Positions 23,977 through 31,614 of a DNA stretch of 64,000 bases are shown piece by piece. A model generated the notes under the pieces. The model searched no databases. It was not told where the DNA came from and saw nothing but the letters and a program-made list of their open reading frames with translations. A program made the position numbers and the translations under genes. The DNA lies in contig NZ_JAJERB010000003.1 of assembly GCF_020685205.1 (NCBI RefSeq), forward strand, positions 1 through 64,000, read 5' to 3'. Every line of letters begins with the position of its first letter. The first letter of the stretch is position 1. This DNA is from Hymenobacter translucens. GTDB taxonomy: Bacteria > Bacteroidota > Bacteroidia > Cytophagales > Hymenobacteraceae.

Positions 23977-26277
23977 ATGCCGCTCCGCTCCCTTAGCTAT
24001 CTGACCCTGCTGATTCTGGTCATCCTGACCGCCATCAGCGGGTATTACGTTTCCCAGCTTCGCTTCAACTACAACTTCAACGACTTCTACCCGGCCGGGG
24101 ACCCCGACCTGGACTACTACCAGCGCTACTCCCAGCGCTTCGGCAACGACAACGACTACGTGCTGCTCAGCCTGGAAGCCCCGGCCGGCCGCACCGCGTT
24201 CGACCCGGCTTTTCTGGGTACGGTTGACTCGCTTACCCGCTTTGCCCGGCGCCAGCCCCGGGTGCTGCAGGCCACGTCGCTGACTAACGCGGTAAACCCG
24301 GTAGTCGAAGGGCTGGGCGTCTTCAACCTGCCCTACCTCCACCCCGGGGAGCCCGGGCGGCGGGGCCCGGACTCGGTACAGATCTACCGCACTGAAGGGC
24401 TGGTAGGCAACCTGATTTCGGCCGACGCGCAGGCCCTGACCATCCTGATTCAGACCGAAGAAGATCTGAAAAAGCCGTCGGGCGACTCCCTGCTCAACAA
24501 TATGAAGGCCCGCCTGCAGGCGCTGAACGTGCCGGCGGAGCGCTACCACCTGGCCGGCAAGCTGGTGGCCCAGTCGGTGTTTGTGGACCGGCTGCAGTGG
24601 GAGCTGGCGGTATTTATGTCCTTGTCCGTGGTGCTCGTGACGGTGCTGCTGTGGTTTACCTTCCGGACCTGGTGGGGCGTGGTGCTGCCCCTGGTCGTGG
24701 TGCTGGGCGCTATTCTGTGGGGGCTGGGGCTGATGAGCGCCTGCGGGGTCAGCATCGACCTGATGACGGCCCTGCTGCCGACGATGATGTTCGTGGTGGG
24801 CATGTCCGACACGATTCACATCATCACCCGGTACGTGACCGAGCTGGGCTACGGCGCCGGCAAGAAGGAGGCCCTGCGCATCACCATCAAGGAATCCGGC
24901 TTCGGATCGGGCCTGTCGGCGCTGACGACCAGCATCGGCTTTTTCACGCTGATGACCAGCTCGATCAAGCCGATTCACAACTTTGGCCTGTTCACGGGCA
25001 TTTCGGTGCTGCTGGCGTTTGTCTTGTCGTTTACCCTGCTGCCGGCCATGCTGGTGCTCTTGGGCAAGCCCCAGCTGCGGGTGCCACGCCGGCAGGGCCG
25101 CAGCTGGGACGGGGTGCTGGGTCGCATCTTCCGGCAGGTGCTGCTGCGCCGCCGGCTGGTCTTTGCCCTGAGCGCCCTGGTGGTCGTTACGGCTTCGCTC
25201 TCGGCCACCCGGGTGCAGATCAACTCGGCGCTGCTCGACGACCTGTCCGACCACGACCCGGTGAAAGAGGACTTCCGCTTTTTCGAGGAGAAGTTTGCCG
25301 GGGTGCGGGCCTTTGAGCTGGACCTGCAACCCGTGCCCGGCCGCTCGATCTACGACCTCGACGTGCTCCGGCAGATCGAGCAGATCGAGCAGTACGCCCG
25401 CCGCGACTATGGCTTGCGGTTCCTGGCCTCGCCGGTTACTATCGTGAAATCGGTGCGCAAGGCTCTGAACGGGGGCAGCCCCGAGGAGTACCGCCTGCCC
25501 GACTCCGAGGCCGAGATGCAGCGGATCCGGGCCCGCATCCGGGCGTTCCGAAAGCGGCCGGAGTTTCAGTCCCTGGCCTTGCCCGATGGCACCGAGGGGC
25601 GGATGACGGGGCGCATGGCCGACATCGGCAGCGTCCGGGCCGATGCCAAAAATGCGGCGATGCGCCGGTTTCTGGCTACCGGAACCGACACCACCCTGGT
25701 CCGGGCCCGCCTGACCGGAAGCGCCAACCTGATCGACAAAAACAACGGCAGCCTGACCCGGGACATGATTCTGGGCATGAGCATCGACATCGTGATGGTG
25801 ACGCTCATTGTGCTGGTGCTGTTCCGGTCCCTGCGGATGACGGCCGTGGTGCTGGTTCCCAACCTGCTGCCCATCCTGATTGTGGGCGGGGTGATGGGCG
25901 CGGCCGGCGTGGCCATGAAGGTGAGCACGAGCATCATCTTCACCATTGCCTTTGGCATTGCCGTCGACGACACCATCCACTTTATCAGCAAGCTCAAGCT
26001 GACCCTGCTGCAGGAGCAAAGTCTGTTTCAGGCGGTGCGCAAAACCTACCTCATGGCCGGTAAGGCCGTCATTGTGACGTCTCTGATTCTGGTCGGCGGC
26101 TTTTCCACGCTGCTGTTCTCGTCCTTCGACGGCACATTCTACGTGGGCCTGCTCATCGGCCTGACCCTGCTGTTCGGGGTCGTGGCCGAGCTGACCCTGC
26201 TCCCACTGCTTATCCTGTACTTCTACCGCCACCGGCCCAGGGAAATCCGCCAGCCGGTCCCGCTGCTGACCGAATAA
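23977..26277 (+). CDS. MMPL/RND-superfamily transporter
   Basis: The 766-residue exporter has the RND plan. TM1 (residues about 3-22) leads into a large periplasmic loop (FNDFYPAGDPDLDYYQRY), then a bundle of helices with MMFVVGMSDTIHIITRY, a second periplasmic loop, and a second bundle with the matching IAFGIAVDDTIHFISKL. The paired GMSDT/GIAVDDT segments carry the Asp residues expected for proton coupling. Such proteins move hydrophobic lipids, hopanoids or drugs and need no TolC in many cases. Neither a membrane-fusion protein nor a TolC homologue is adjacent. The substrate is unknown. The ATG at 23977 is favoured over upstream codons by the -7 box and the short hydrophobic start. Confidence 0.88.
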   Translation: MPLRSLSYLTLLILVILTAISGYYVSQLRFNYNFNDFYPAGDPDLDYYQRYSQRFGNDNDYVLLSLEAPAGRTAFDPAFLGTVDSLTRFARRQPRVLQATSLTNAVNPVVEGLGVFNLPYLHPGEPGRRGPDSVQIYRTEGLVGNLISADAQALTILIQTEEDLKKPSGDSLLNNMKARLQALNVPAERYHLAGKLVAQSVFVDRLQWELAVFMSLSVVLVTVLLWFTFRTWWGVVLPLVVVLGAILWGLGLMSACGVSIDLMTALLPTMMFVVGMSDTIHIITRYVTELGYGAGKKEALRITIKESGFGSGLSALTTSIGFFTLMTSSIKPIHNFGLFTGISVLLAFVLSFTLLPAMLVLLGKPQLRVPRRQGRSWDGVLGRIFRQVLLRRRLVFALSALVVVTASLSATRVQINSALLDDLSDHDPVKEDFRFFEEKFAGVRAFELDLQPVPGRSIYDLDVLRQIEQIEQYARRDYGLRFLASPVTIVKSVRKALNGGSPEEYRLPDSEAEMQRIRARIRAFRKRPEFQSLALPDGTEGRMTGRMADIGSVRADAKNAAMRRFLATGTDTTLVRARLTGSANLIDKNNGSLTRDMILGMSIDIVMVTLIVLVLFRSLRMTAVVLVPNLLPILIVGGVMGAAGVAMKVSTSIIFTIAFGIAVDDTIHFISKLKLTLLQEQSLFQAVRKTYLMAGKAVIVTSLILVGGFSTLLFSSFDGTFYVGLLIGLTLLFGVVAELTLLPLLILYFYRHRPREIRQPVPLLTE

Positions 26278-26446
26278 CGTGACGCCCGGGCTGGCGGCCG
26301 GCTGAAGTGGTGGTAGGGCAAAGCACCGGCTTCGCGTATCGTCGGCGCCCCCGCAACGGCATCGTTTCACAGCCCGCGAAGCCGCTGCATCGCGCTGCCC
26401 AGGGCAATTCCCCAACTCGCGGCCGGTTTCGTCGTTACTTCGGCCT

Positions 26447-27034
26447 ATGATTCGGATGACGCGCCTGCTTTCCCTGCTTTTTCTGCTGCTGACTTCCCGG
26501 CCGGGCCTTGCCCAATCGGCGCCCGCCCAGCCCGACCCGCTTACGCCCCTGATCCGGGAGCGGGACGAGCTCGTGCGGCAGTACGAGGAAGCCAGTGCCC
26601 AGCGCAACAGCCTGTTCGGCAACAAGCCCTCCAAAAAAGACCTGGAAGAAGTTGTGGTTGCCCTCAAGGGCATTATCCGCAAGGACACCGAGATTGTGCA
26701 GGCCGTGAAAGAAGCCGCCCTGCGCCGCACGGCCAGCATCGTGGCCGAGAAAGCCCAGGCCGAGCGCCAGATTACCGTGGCCCAGGGCGACCAGAGCATG
26801 ACCCGGGAGCGGTTTTACGACCTGCAAAACCAGATTCAGAACCTGCAGGTGCGCGACCGGAACCGGGAGAAGAAGCTGCTCGAATACCAGGCTGAAGCTG
26901 CCGAAGCCACCGCCGCCCGCACCAGCCGGGAGCTGCTTGCAGCCGGCCTGGCTTTGCTCTGCGCCGGCCTGCTGTGGTACATCTATAAGCTCCGCAACCA
27001 GGTACGCCCCGTCCGCCGCACCACCCGCCGGTAG
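26447..27034 (+). CDS. Secreted/membrane coiled-coil protein of unknown function
   Basis: The 195-residue protein has a signal peptide (cut near GLA-Q), a long charged helical region (residues about 30-160: ERDELVRQYEEASAQRN, EKAQAERQITVAQGDQ, RNREKKLLEYQAEAAEA) and a C-terminal membrane helix (LLAAGLALLCAGLLWYIYKL) with a basic tail. The layout suggests a periplasmic coiled coil anchored by its C-terminus. An alternative start is the ATG at 26456. I do not recognise a family. It is 170 bases after the RND gene on the same strand, a gap holding nothing clear. Confidence 0.65.
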   Translation: MIRMTRLLSLLFLLLTSRPGLAQSAPAQPDPLTPLIRERDELVRQYEEASAQRNSLFGNKPSKKDLEEVVVALKGIIRKDTEIVQAVKEAALRRTASIVAEKAQAERQITVAQGDQSMTRERFYDLQNQIQNLQVRDRNREKKLLEYQAEAAEATAARTSRELLAAGLALLCAGLLWYIYKLRNQVRPVRRTTRR

Positions 27035-27055
27035 CCCCGCATAAGGTCAAGACAA

Positions 27056-27169
27056 TGTCATCCTGAGGAAGGAAGGACCTTATCAGGCATGAACGCGTCA
27101 TTGTTGCGGGTCTCGTTCAGGCCCAATAAGGTCCTTCGGCTTGCGCCGGACATCAGATCAGGGATGACA
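27056..27169. repeat. Dispersed intergenic hairpin, family I (R3)
   Basis: The left arm is TGTCATCCTGAGG then GGAAGGACCTTATCAGGC; the right arm is GCCCAATAAGGTCCTTC ... GGGATGACA. Compared with R2 the outer part is degraded (an extra CGGACATCAGATC), so this is an older copy. Confidence 0.75.
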
Positions 27170-27276
27170 GTTAGCCTACGTCTGCTACCGTTGACGGCTT
27201 GAAATGCTCAGGATGATCTTGCCTGAGCTTTCAGCGCGGGAATGACCGCCGTATTTTAGCGCCTTCTTCCTCTCCC

Positions 27277-27627
27277 ATGCTCATCCCCGCCGCCTATTAT
27301 CTTACTTACGCCGAGGCGGTGACGCTCTACAACGACCTGCTCGACGCCGGCATTGAGAGTCTGGTTAAAACCTGCGGGCCGCCTTCCTTTCCGTTCGGCG
27401 ACGGTATCTGGTACCAGCTGCTCATCGAGGAAACCGACGCCGACGCGGCCCGGGCGGTTGTGGAGCCGTTCGAGGCTACCCGCAGCGCCGTAGCGGTAAT
27501 GCGCTGCCCCCGCTGCCAATCCCCCGAAACCGAGCCCGTAGCCCGCCCGTCGTGGTGGCAGCGGCTGTACTACGCCGGCACCACACTTTACCGGTGCGGG
27601 CACTGCGGCCGGCGCTTTGCCGCCTGA
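27277..27627 (+). CDS. DUF2007-type protein with C-terminal zinc ribbon
   Basis: The 116-residue cytoplasmic protein has residues 1-68 resembling the DUF2007 'putative signal-transducing' ferredoxin-like domain (LTYAEAVTLYNDLLDAGIES ... YQLLIEETDADAARAVVEP). Residues 74-116 hold a zinc ribbon: C-P-R-C at the first knuckle and C-G-H-C at the second (MRCPRCQS ... YRCGHCGR). DUF2007 is found in many Bacteroidota without known role; the ribbon may bind nucleic acid or protein. The stop nearly touches upstream codons of the next gene, but that gene's real start is 140 bases later. Confidence 0.75.
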   Translation: MLIPAAYYLTYAEAVTLYNDLLDAGIESLVKTCGPPSFPFGDGIWYQLLIEETDADAARAVVEPFEATRSAVAVMRCPRCQSPETEPVARPSWWQRLYYAGTTLYRCGHCGRRFAA

Positions 27628-27766
27628 TTCTTCCCAACAGCATACTACTACCCGACCGGGAATAAGGCCGCCAGCCGGACAATTCCGGCACTTGGCTGTT
27701 AGTAGCTGCCGGCACCGGTCCGGCCGCCCATTCGGGGCGTTTATTTGGATTACGCTCTCCTATCCC

Positions 27767-28630
27767 ATGACCAACCCAACCTCCTCCGCTCCCGCCAAAA
27801 CCTTTGCCCTTGGCGGGGAGCTTTCCGTTAACCGTATGGGCTACGGCGCCATGCGCATCACCGGCGACGGTATCTGGGGCCCTCCCCGGGACCATGCCGA
27901 AGCCATCCGGGTGCTGCAGCGCGCCGTGGAGCTGGGCATCAACTTTATCGACACGGCCGACAGCTACGGCCCCAACGTGTCGGAGGAGCTGATTGCCGAA
28001 GCCCTGCACCCCTACGCCCCGGGCCTGATTATCGGGACCAAGGGCGGACTGCTGCGCACCGGCCCCAATCAGTGGCCTATCGATGCCAGCCCCAACCACC
28101 TGCGCGAAGCATTGCAGGGCAGCCTGGAGCGCCTGAAGCTTAGCCGGATTGACCTTTACCAGCTGCACCGCATCGACCCGGAGGTGCCGTTTGAGCAAAC
28201 GCTGGAGTTTCTGCAGCGGGCGCAGGAAGACGGGCTGATCCGCCACATCGGCCTGTCCGAAGTCACGGTAGAGCAGATTCAGCAGGCGCAGCGCTACGTG
28301 AAGGTGGTGTCGGTGCAGAACATGTACAGCGTCGACAATCGCAAGTGGGAAGCCGAGCTGACGTTCTGCGAGCAGCAAGGGCTGGCGTTTATTCCGTGGT
28401 ACCCGCTGGCCGGCGGCAATGAGCAGGCCTTGAGCAAGCTCACGGCCATTGGCGAGCAGTACGGCGTCAGCAAGCAGCAGGTGGCTTTGAGCTGGCTGCT
28501 CCACCGCTCCCCCAACATCCTGCTGATTCCCGGCACGTCCAAAGTCAGCCACCTGGAAGAAAACGTGAAGGCCACCGATATCCGCCTTTCGGCCGAGGAT
28601 ATGGCCAGCCTGGAAAATCTGGGCCGCTAA
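27767..28630 (+). CDS. Aldo/keto reductase
   Basis: This NADPH-dependent oxidoreductase has a TIM-barrel fold and is 287 residues from the ATG at 27767. The catalytic tetrad is visible: D62 and Y67 (FIDTADSYGPN), K92 (IIGTKGGL) and H134 (LYQLHRIDP). The cofactor region near the C-terminus is IPGTSKVSHLEENVKAT, typical for the 'YdbC/AKR' oxidoreductases that lack a substrate-specific tail. The physiological substrate is unknown. A long terminator follows directly. The frame is open upstream to 27617, but those codons are not family sequence. Confidence 0.92.
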   Translation: MTNPTSSAPAKTFALGGELSVNRMGYGAMRITGDGIWGPPRDHAEAIRVLQRAVELGINFIDTADSYGPNVSEELIAEALHPYAPGLIIGTKGGLLRTGPNQWPIDASPNHLREALQGSLERLKLSRIDLYQLHRIDPEVPFEQTLEFLQRAQEDGLIRHIGLSEVTVEQIQQAQRYVKVVSVQNMYSVDNRKWEAELTFCEQQGLAFIPWYPLAGGNEQALSKLTAIGEQYGVSKQQVALSWLLHRSPNILLIPGTSKVSHLEENVKATDIRLSAEDMASLENLGR

Positions 28631-28654
28631 GCCGACCCGGCTCTGGCCGCTCTT

Positions 28655-28702
28655 TGAGCCCGGATTGCCGCCGCTAGCCCCGACGGCAATCCGGGCTTTT
28701 TG
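28655..28702 (+). terminator. Long rho-independent terminator after the aldo/keto reductase
   Basis: A perfect 14-bp stem (28657-28670 with 28684-28697, loop of 13) is followed by TTTT. Confidence 0.85.
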
Positions 28703-28755
28703 GCGAAGTTTGCGGGTCTACCCGCTGTTCGTTTTCAGCATACTTAATCACCCTG

Positions 28756-29235
28756 ATGACTGCCTCCGACATTATCCGTCAGCTCGACTTACTGCCTCAC
28801 CCCGAGGGCGGCTACTACCGCGAAACCTACCGGTCGGAAAGCCAGCTTGATACGGACGGTGGGATCAGGAGCGTCAGCACCGCCATCTACTACCTGCTCG
28901 AAAACGAGGACAAGTCCCACTTCCACCGCATCAAGTCCGATGAGCTGTGGTTTTTTCACCAGGGGCAGGCGTTGGACATCGTGGTGCTGGACAGCCCGGA
29001 GCCCCGCGTTATCACCCTGGGCAGTGATTTTGCCAATGGGGAAGTTCCGCAGGCAGTTATTCCGGCCAACGCCTGGTTTGGCGCCCGTCTCCGGCACGGC
29101 GCCGGCTTTACCCTGGTTAGCTGCACGGTAGCTCCGGGCTTCGACTTCCTCGACTTCGAGCTGGCCGGGCGGACGGCGCTAACGGATAAGTTTCCGCACT
29201 TATCGGGTCTGGTCGAGCAGTTCACCAAACCCTAG
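28756..29235 (+). CDS. DUF985 cupin-like protein
   Basis: The 159-residue protein of the DUF985/Cupin_5 family has all expected landmarks: ELD-type helix SDIIRQLDLLPHPEGGYYRET, STAIYYLL, the paired SHFHRIKSDELWFFHQG (two His and Glu in cupin order), then AWFGARL and the final strand TLVSCTVAPGFDFLDFEL. The double-stranded beta-helix probably binds a metal. A few members are reported as sugar epimerase-like, but the function of most is not known. The start ATG at 28756 matches the family N-terminus. Confidence 0.9.
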   Translation: MTASDIIRQLDLLPHPEGGYYRETYRSESQLDTDGGIRSVSTAIYYLLENEDKSHFHRIKSDELWFFHQGQALDIVVLDSPEPRVITLGSDFANGEVPQAVIPANAWFGARLRHGAGFTLVSCTVAPGFDFLDFELAGRTALTDKFPHLSGLVEQFTKP

Positions 29236-29368
29236 CCAGCTGTAGCGCTCCTGCGCCGGCTGATTCGGGTAGCCCGTCGCGCCGTATCTCTGGGCTAGTC
29301 GGCCTGAGAAGCGCATACTCTTGCTTACTCCAGCCGGCGTAGCTTTACGGCTAATCCGCCGCGGCCCT

Positions 29369-29740
29369 ATGGACAACACCTTTCCCTTCCAGATTTTCGA
29401 GCTTCCCGAGCACCTGCGCACCGACGAGGCCCGCTATGGCATTACGGCCAACGTGGAGGCGGACCCGGTGCTGGAGCCGTACTTCTACCTGTTCGAGCGG
29501 TATGGCTTCGGGGGCGGCGGGCCGTCGTGGGAAGAACACATCAGCACCATTCTCGAAGAGGAAGCCCCGGACCTGCTCGACCACCTGACCGGCGCCTCCA
29601 CGCCCGCCCGCCTGCTGTTCTACGCCGACTCTGAGGCCACCGTGCAGGCTTTTCTGCGCCACATCGGCCCCATCTTCGCCGACCTGGGCACGCTGAACAA
29701 GTACTTCAGCCAAACCGATTCGAGCGACTTCTTCGAGTAA
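29369..29740 (+). CDS. Imm51-like (immunity family) protein
   Basis: The 123-residue acidic cytoplasmic protein carries YFYLFERYGFGGGGPSWEE, a PELL-like APDLLDHL, then LLFYADSEATVQAFL and a final IFADLGTLNKYF. This pattern resembles the Imm51 immunity family of polymorphic toxin systems, from memory of the Pfam profile. No toxin is adjacent. If correct it is an orphan immunity or a stress protein. A near-consensus -7 box (TAGCTTTA at 29339) sits 23 bases before the ATG at 29369, which also supports this start over upstream in-frame codons. Confidence 0.5.
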   Translation: MDNTFPFQIFELPEHLRTDEARYGITANVEADPVLEPYFYLFERYGFGGGGPSWEEHISTILEEEAPDLLDHLTGASTPARLLFYADSEATVQAFLRHIGPIFADLGTLNKYFSQTDSSDFFE

Positions 29741-29893
29741 ACCAGTGGGCGGAAGCAGGAAATAAAAGCTGGATTCGGTTGCAACCCCGAAACCCGCAGC
29801 CGGCTCCCCTACTTACCCTACGGCATAATTCCGGTCTGGAAAATGCTGGCGGGCAGCGCACCGTATCCTCTACTGCTTCATCTTTTGCTTGTT

Positions 29894-30262
29894 ATGCGTC
29901 TGAACTCCCTACTACCCTTTGCTACTATTGCCCGCCTGAGCCTGGTGGCCAGTCTGGGCCTCGGCCTGACCAGCTGCTTTGAGAAGGAATGCGCTGAGCC
30001 CCGGCATGGGGCGTGCGGCACCGCGGCTACGGTACGCCTCTGCCTCGGCAAAACGCTTGCGTGCCCCACCGAGCATACCACCCTGGAGCTGGCCGACGGC
30101 ACCCGCCTGCGCCCCAGCGGCCCGGCCTGGGATGCCTACCTGCCCAGGCAGCAGGATGGACAAGTGCTCAGCATCGGCTACACGCTGGGCGCCACCCTGC
30201 CCGCCGGCGAAGTGGGTAATGTGCGGGCTACCGTTACCTGCCTGGAGGCAGCGGGCAACTAA
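29894..30262 (+). CDS. Small lipoprotein of unknown function
   Basis: From the ATG at 29894 the 122-residue precursor has a lipoprotein signal peptide with lipobox LTS-C (SLGLGLTSCFEK). The mature region has several more cysteines (CAEPRHGACG, RLCLGKTLACP, VTCLEAAGN), so extra disulfides are likely. The beta-rich core contains TTLELADGTRLRPSG. No family recognised; it is outer- or inner-membrane-associated. The 150-base gap before it shows no clear promoter. A terminator follows at 30.29 kb. Confidence 0.65.
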   Translation: MRLNSLLPFATIARLSLVASLGLGLTSCFEKECAEPRHGACGTAATVRLCLGKTLACPTEHTTLELADGTRLRPSGPAWDAYLPRQQDGQVLSIGYTLGATLPAGEVGNVRATVTCLEAAGN

Positions 30263-30289
30263 GCAGCGGCTCTTACTGCCTTATTTTCG

Positions 30290-30322
30290 TGAAACGCCCG
30301 GTCCTGAGCCGGGCGTTTCTGC
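30290..30322 (+). terminator. Hairpin terminator after the lipoprotein
   Basis: A perfect 10-bp stem (30292-30301 with 30309-30318, loop 7); the tail is only TTTCT, so the signal is of medium strength. Confidence 0.6.
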
Positions 30323-30467
30323 TTGTGTTAAGCAGGTTACGCGCTAAGACGGAAATAGCGGGAGCAGCCGGGAGCATTTTCGGCCTCCTGGTTTCGTCTA
30401 TGCGGGTTGTCAGCTTATCAGTTCACCTGGCAGACCGCGGGAGAGAAGCCGGTGCTCCTCGGCTTGC

Positions 30468-30935
30468 TTAATTTCGGGTCGGCAGTACCGGGCGGCTCTC
30501 CAGCGTATTTTTCAGGTCGCGCAGCCGGCCGCGCACGTTCACCACCAGCAGGTACCGGACCAGCCCGGCAAAGGGCGCCAGCGGAAATCGAAGGGTAAAG
30601 GAGTAGGTAAAAATAACGTTGGTCAGCTCCGTCGTGAGTTGCTCGAAGCGCCAGGAGCCGGCAAAAGTGCGGAACAGATTCATCGGGCGGGTTAGCTTTA
30701 CGGCCACCACGGCCGGCCGGTTAAAGGAAACGTACTCGGTTTCCATCCCGATGCCGTGCCGCGAAACGCACCACGACTTCACTCCCTTGGCCGCTTCCTT
30801 TGCCCCATCCAGCAGTATGGCCTCCCGCAGAAAGGTGTCCCAGACCAGCCGCTGGTCGTAGTCCTGGGTGTAGTCGAACACGCGCTGCTGCGGGCAGGCA
30901 ATCTGAATGGATTCGGCAAACCGGATCTGCTTCAT
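30468..30935 (-). CDS. SRPBCC-superfamily (START/polyketide-cyclase-like) protein
   Basis: The 155-residue protein resembles the helix-grip SRPBCC fold: an N-terminal strand (KQIRFAESIQIACPQQRVFDY with TQDYDQRLVWD), the central strands AVVAVKLTRP, RTFAGSWRFEQL, VIFTYSFTLRFPL, and a long C-terminal helix (VRGRLRDLKNTLE). These proteins have a deep hydrophobic cavity for lipids, polyketides or small ligands. The ligand is unknown. Its ATG overlaps the previous stop (ATGA), so it is translationally coupled with the next SRPBCC gene, and the pair likely arose by duplication. Confidence 0.75.
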   Translation of the reverse strand: MKQIRFAESIQIACPQQRVFDYTQDYDQRLVWDTFLREAILLDGAKEAAKGVKSWCVSRHGIGMETEYVSFNRPAVVAVKLTRPMNLFRTFAGSWRFEQLTTELTNVIFTYSFTLRFPLAPFAGLVRYLLVVNVRGRLRDLKNTLESRPVLPTRN

Positions 30936-31438
30936 TGCTCGGCGTTGCGTTTGATGGACGTTAACAGATACCGCTGAAACAGATACAGCACCAGGGTGAT
31001 GGGCCCCAGCAAAAGCCAGGAAAGCCGGCGCTGCACGCTGTACGTGGTTTCCAGCTTGAGCCAGGTTCCCTGCTGATTTTCCCGCAGGTAGTACGAGCCC
31101 GCCAGCATCCGGAAGATTCCCGCCGACAACTCAAAGATATACCCCACCCGAAACCCGGGCTCGGGGTGGAAGGCAAAGGAGTAGTGCGTACAGGGCTGCC
31201 AGACCAGAATCCGCTGCTCGAACTTTTTACCGTTGGCAAAGTAGGCGGTTCGGCTGCCCCCGGCTCCTTCCGACAGCAGCTCGGCCCGCAGCGGCTTGGG
31301 CACGTCGAGCAGCCGAAATACGAGCGGGTCGGCAAACTGCTCGAGCTGCACGTTGGTGATATGCTCCCAGACGACGGCCGCGGGGGTGCTGATCAGGATT
31401 TCAGATTCGATTATCCTGACCGTGTGCTCTTTTTTCAT
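30932..31438 (-). CDS. SRPBCC-superfamily protein, coupled to a paralogue
   Basis: From the ATG at 31438 the 168-residue protein shows the same helix-grip plan: RIIESEILISTPAAVVWEHI, SRTAYFANGKKFEQRILVW, YSFAFHPEP, TWLKLETTYSVQR. It ends in a hydrophobic helix LLLGPITLVLYLFQRYL, which could tether it to the membrane. It is the first gene of the coupled pair and is divergent from the helicase gene (gap about 176 bases). In-frame codons upstream to 31591 would run into the helicase promoter region and were excluded. Ligand unknown. Confidence 0.72.
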   Translation of the reverse strand: MKKEHTVRIIESEILISTPAAVVWEHITNVQLEQFADPLVFRLLDVPKPLRAELLSEGAGGSRTAYFANGKKFEQRILVWQPCTHYSFAFHPEPGFRVGYIFELSAGIFRMLAGSYYLRENQQGTWLKLETTYSVQRRLSWLLLGPITLVLYLFQRYLLTSIKRNAEQ

Positions 31439-31614
31439 AATCCGGATGGTCTGCCTTGCCAGCGGCCGAAGGTACACCCGCGGCTTGGGTTTGCTTGCCG
31501 GTGCTTCCCCTTGCGGCGGTAACCGGCTTCGGCGTATTCCAAATTTCTCTCCGACCTTCGGCCACCATTTCGCCGTTTTCGTTGTTACCAACGGTCTTAA
31601 TAAACGCTACCCTT

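Noticed and set aside
23905..26799. 964-residue open frame opposite the MMPL/RND gene
   Set aside because: Gln/His/Arg/Gly-rich, no domain; it is the antisense shadow of a GC-rich gene with clear transporter motifs.
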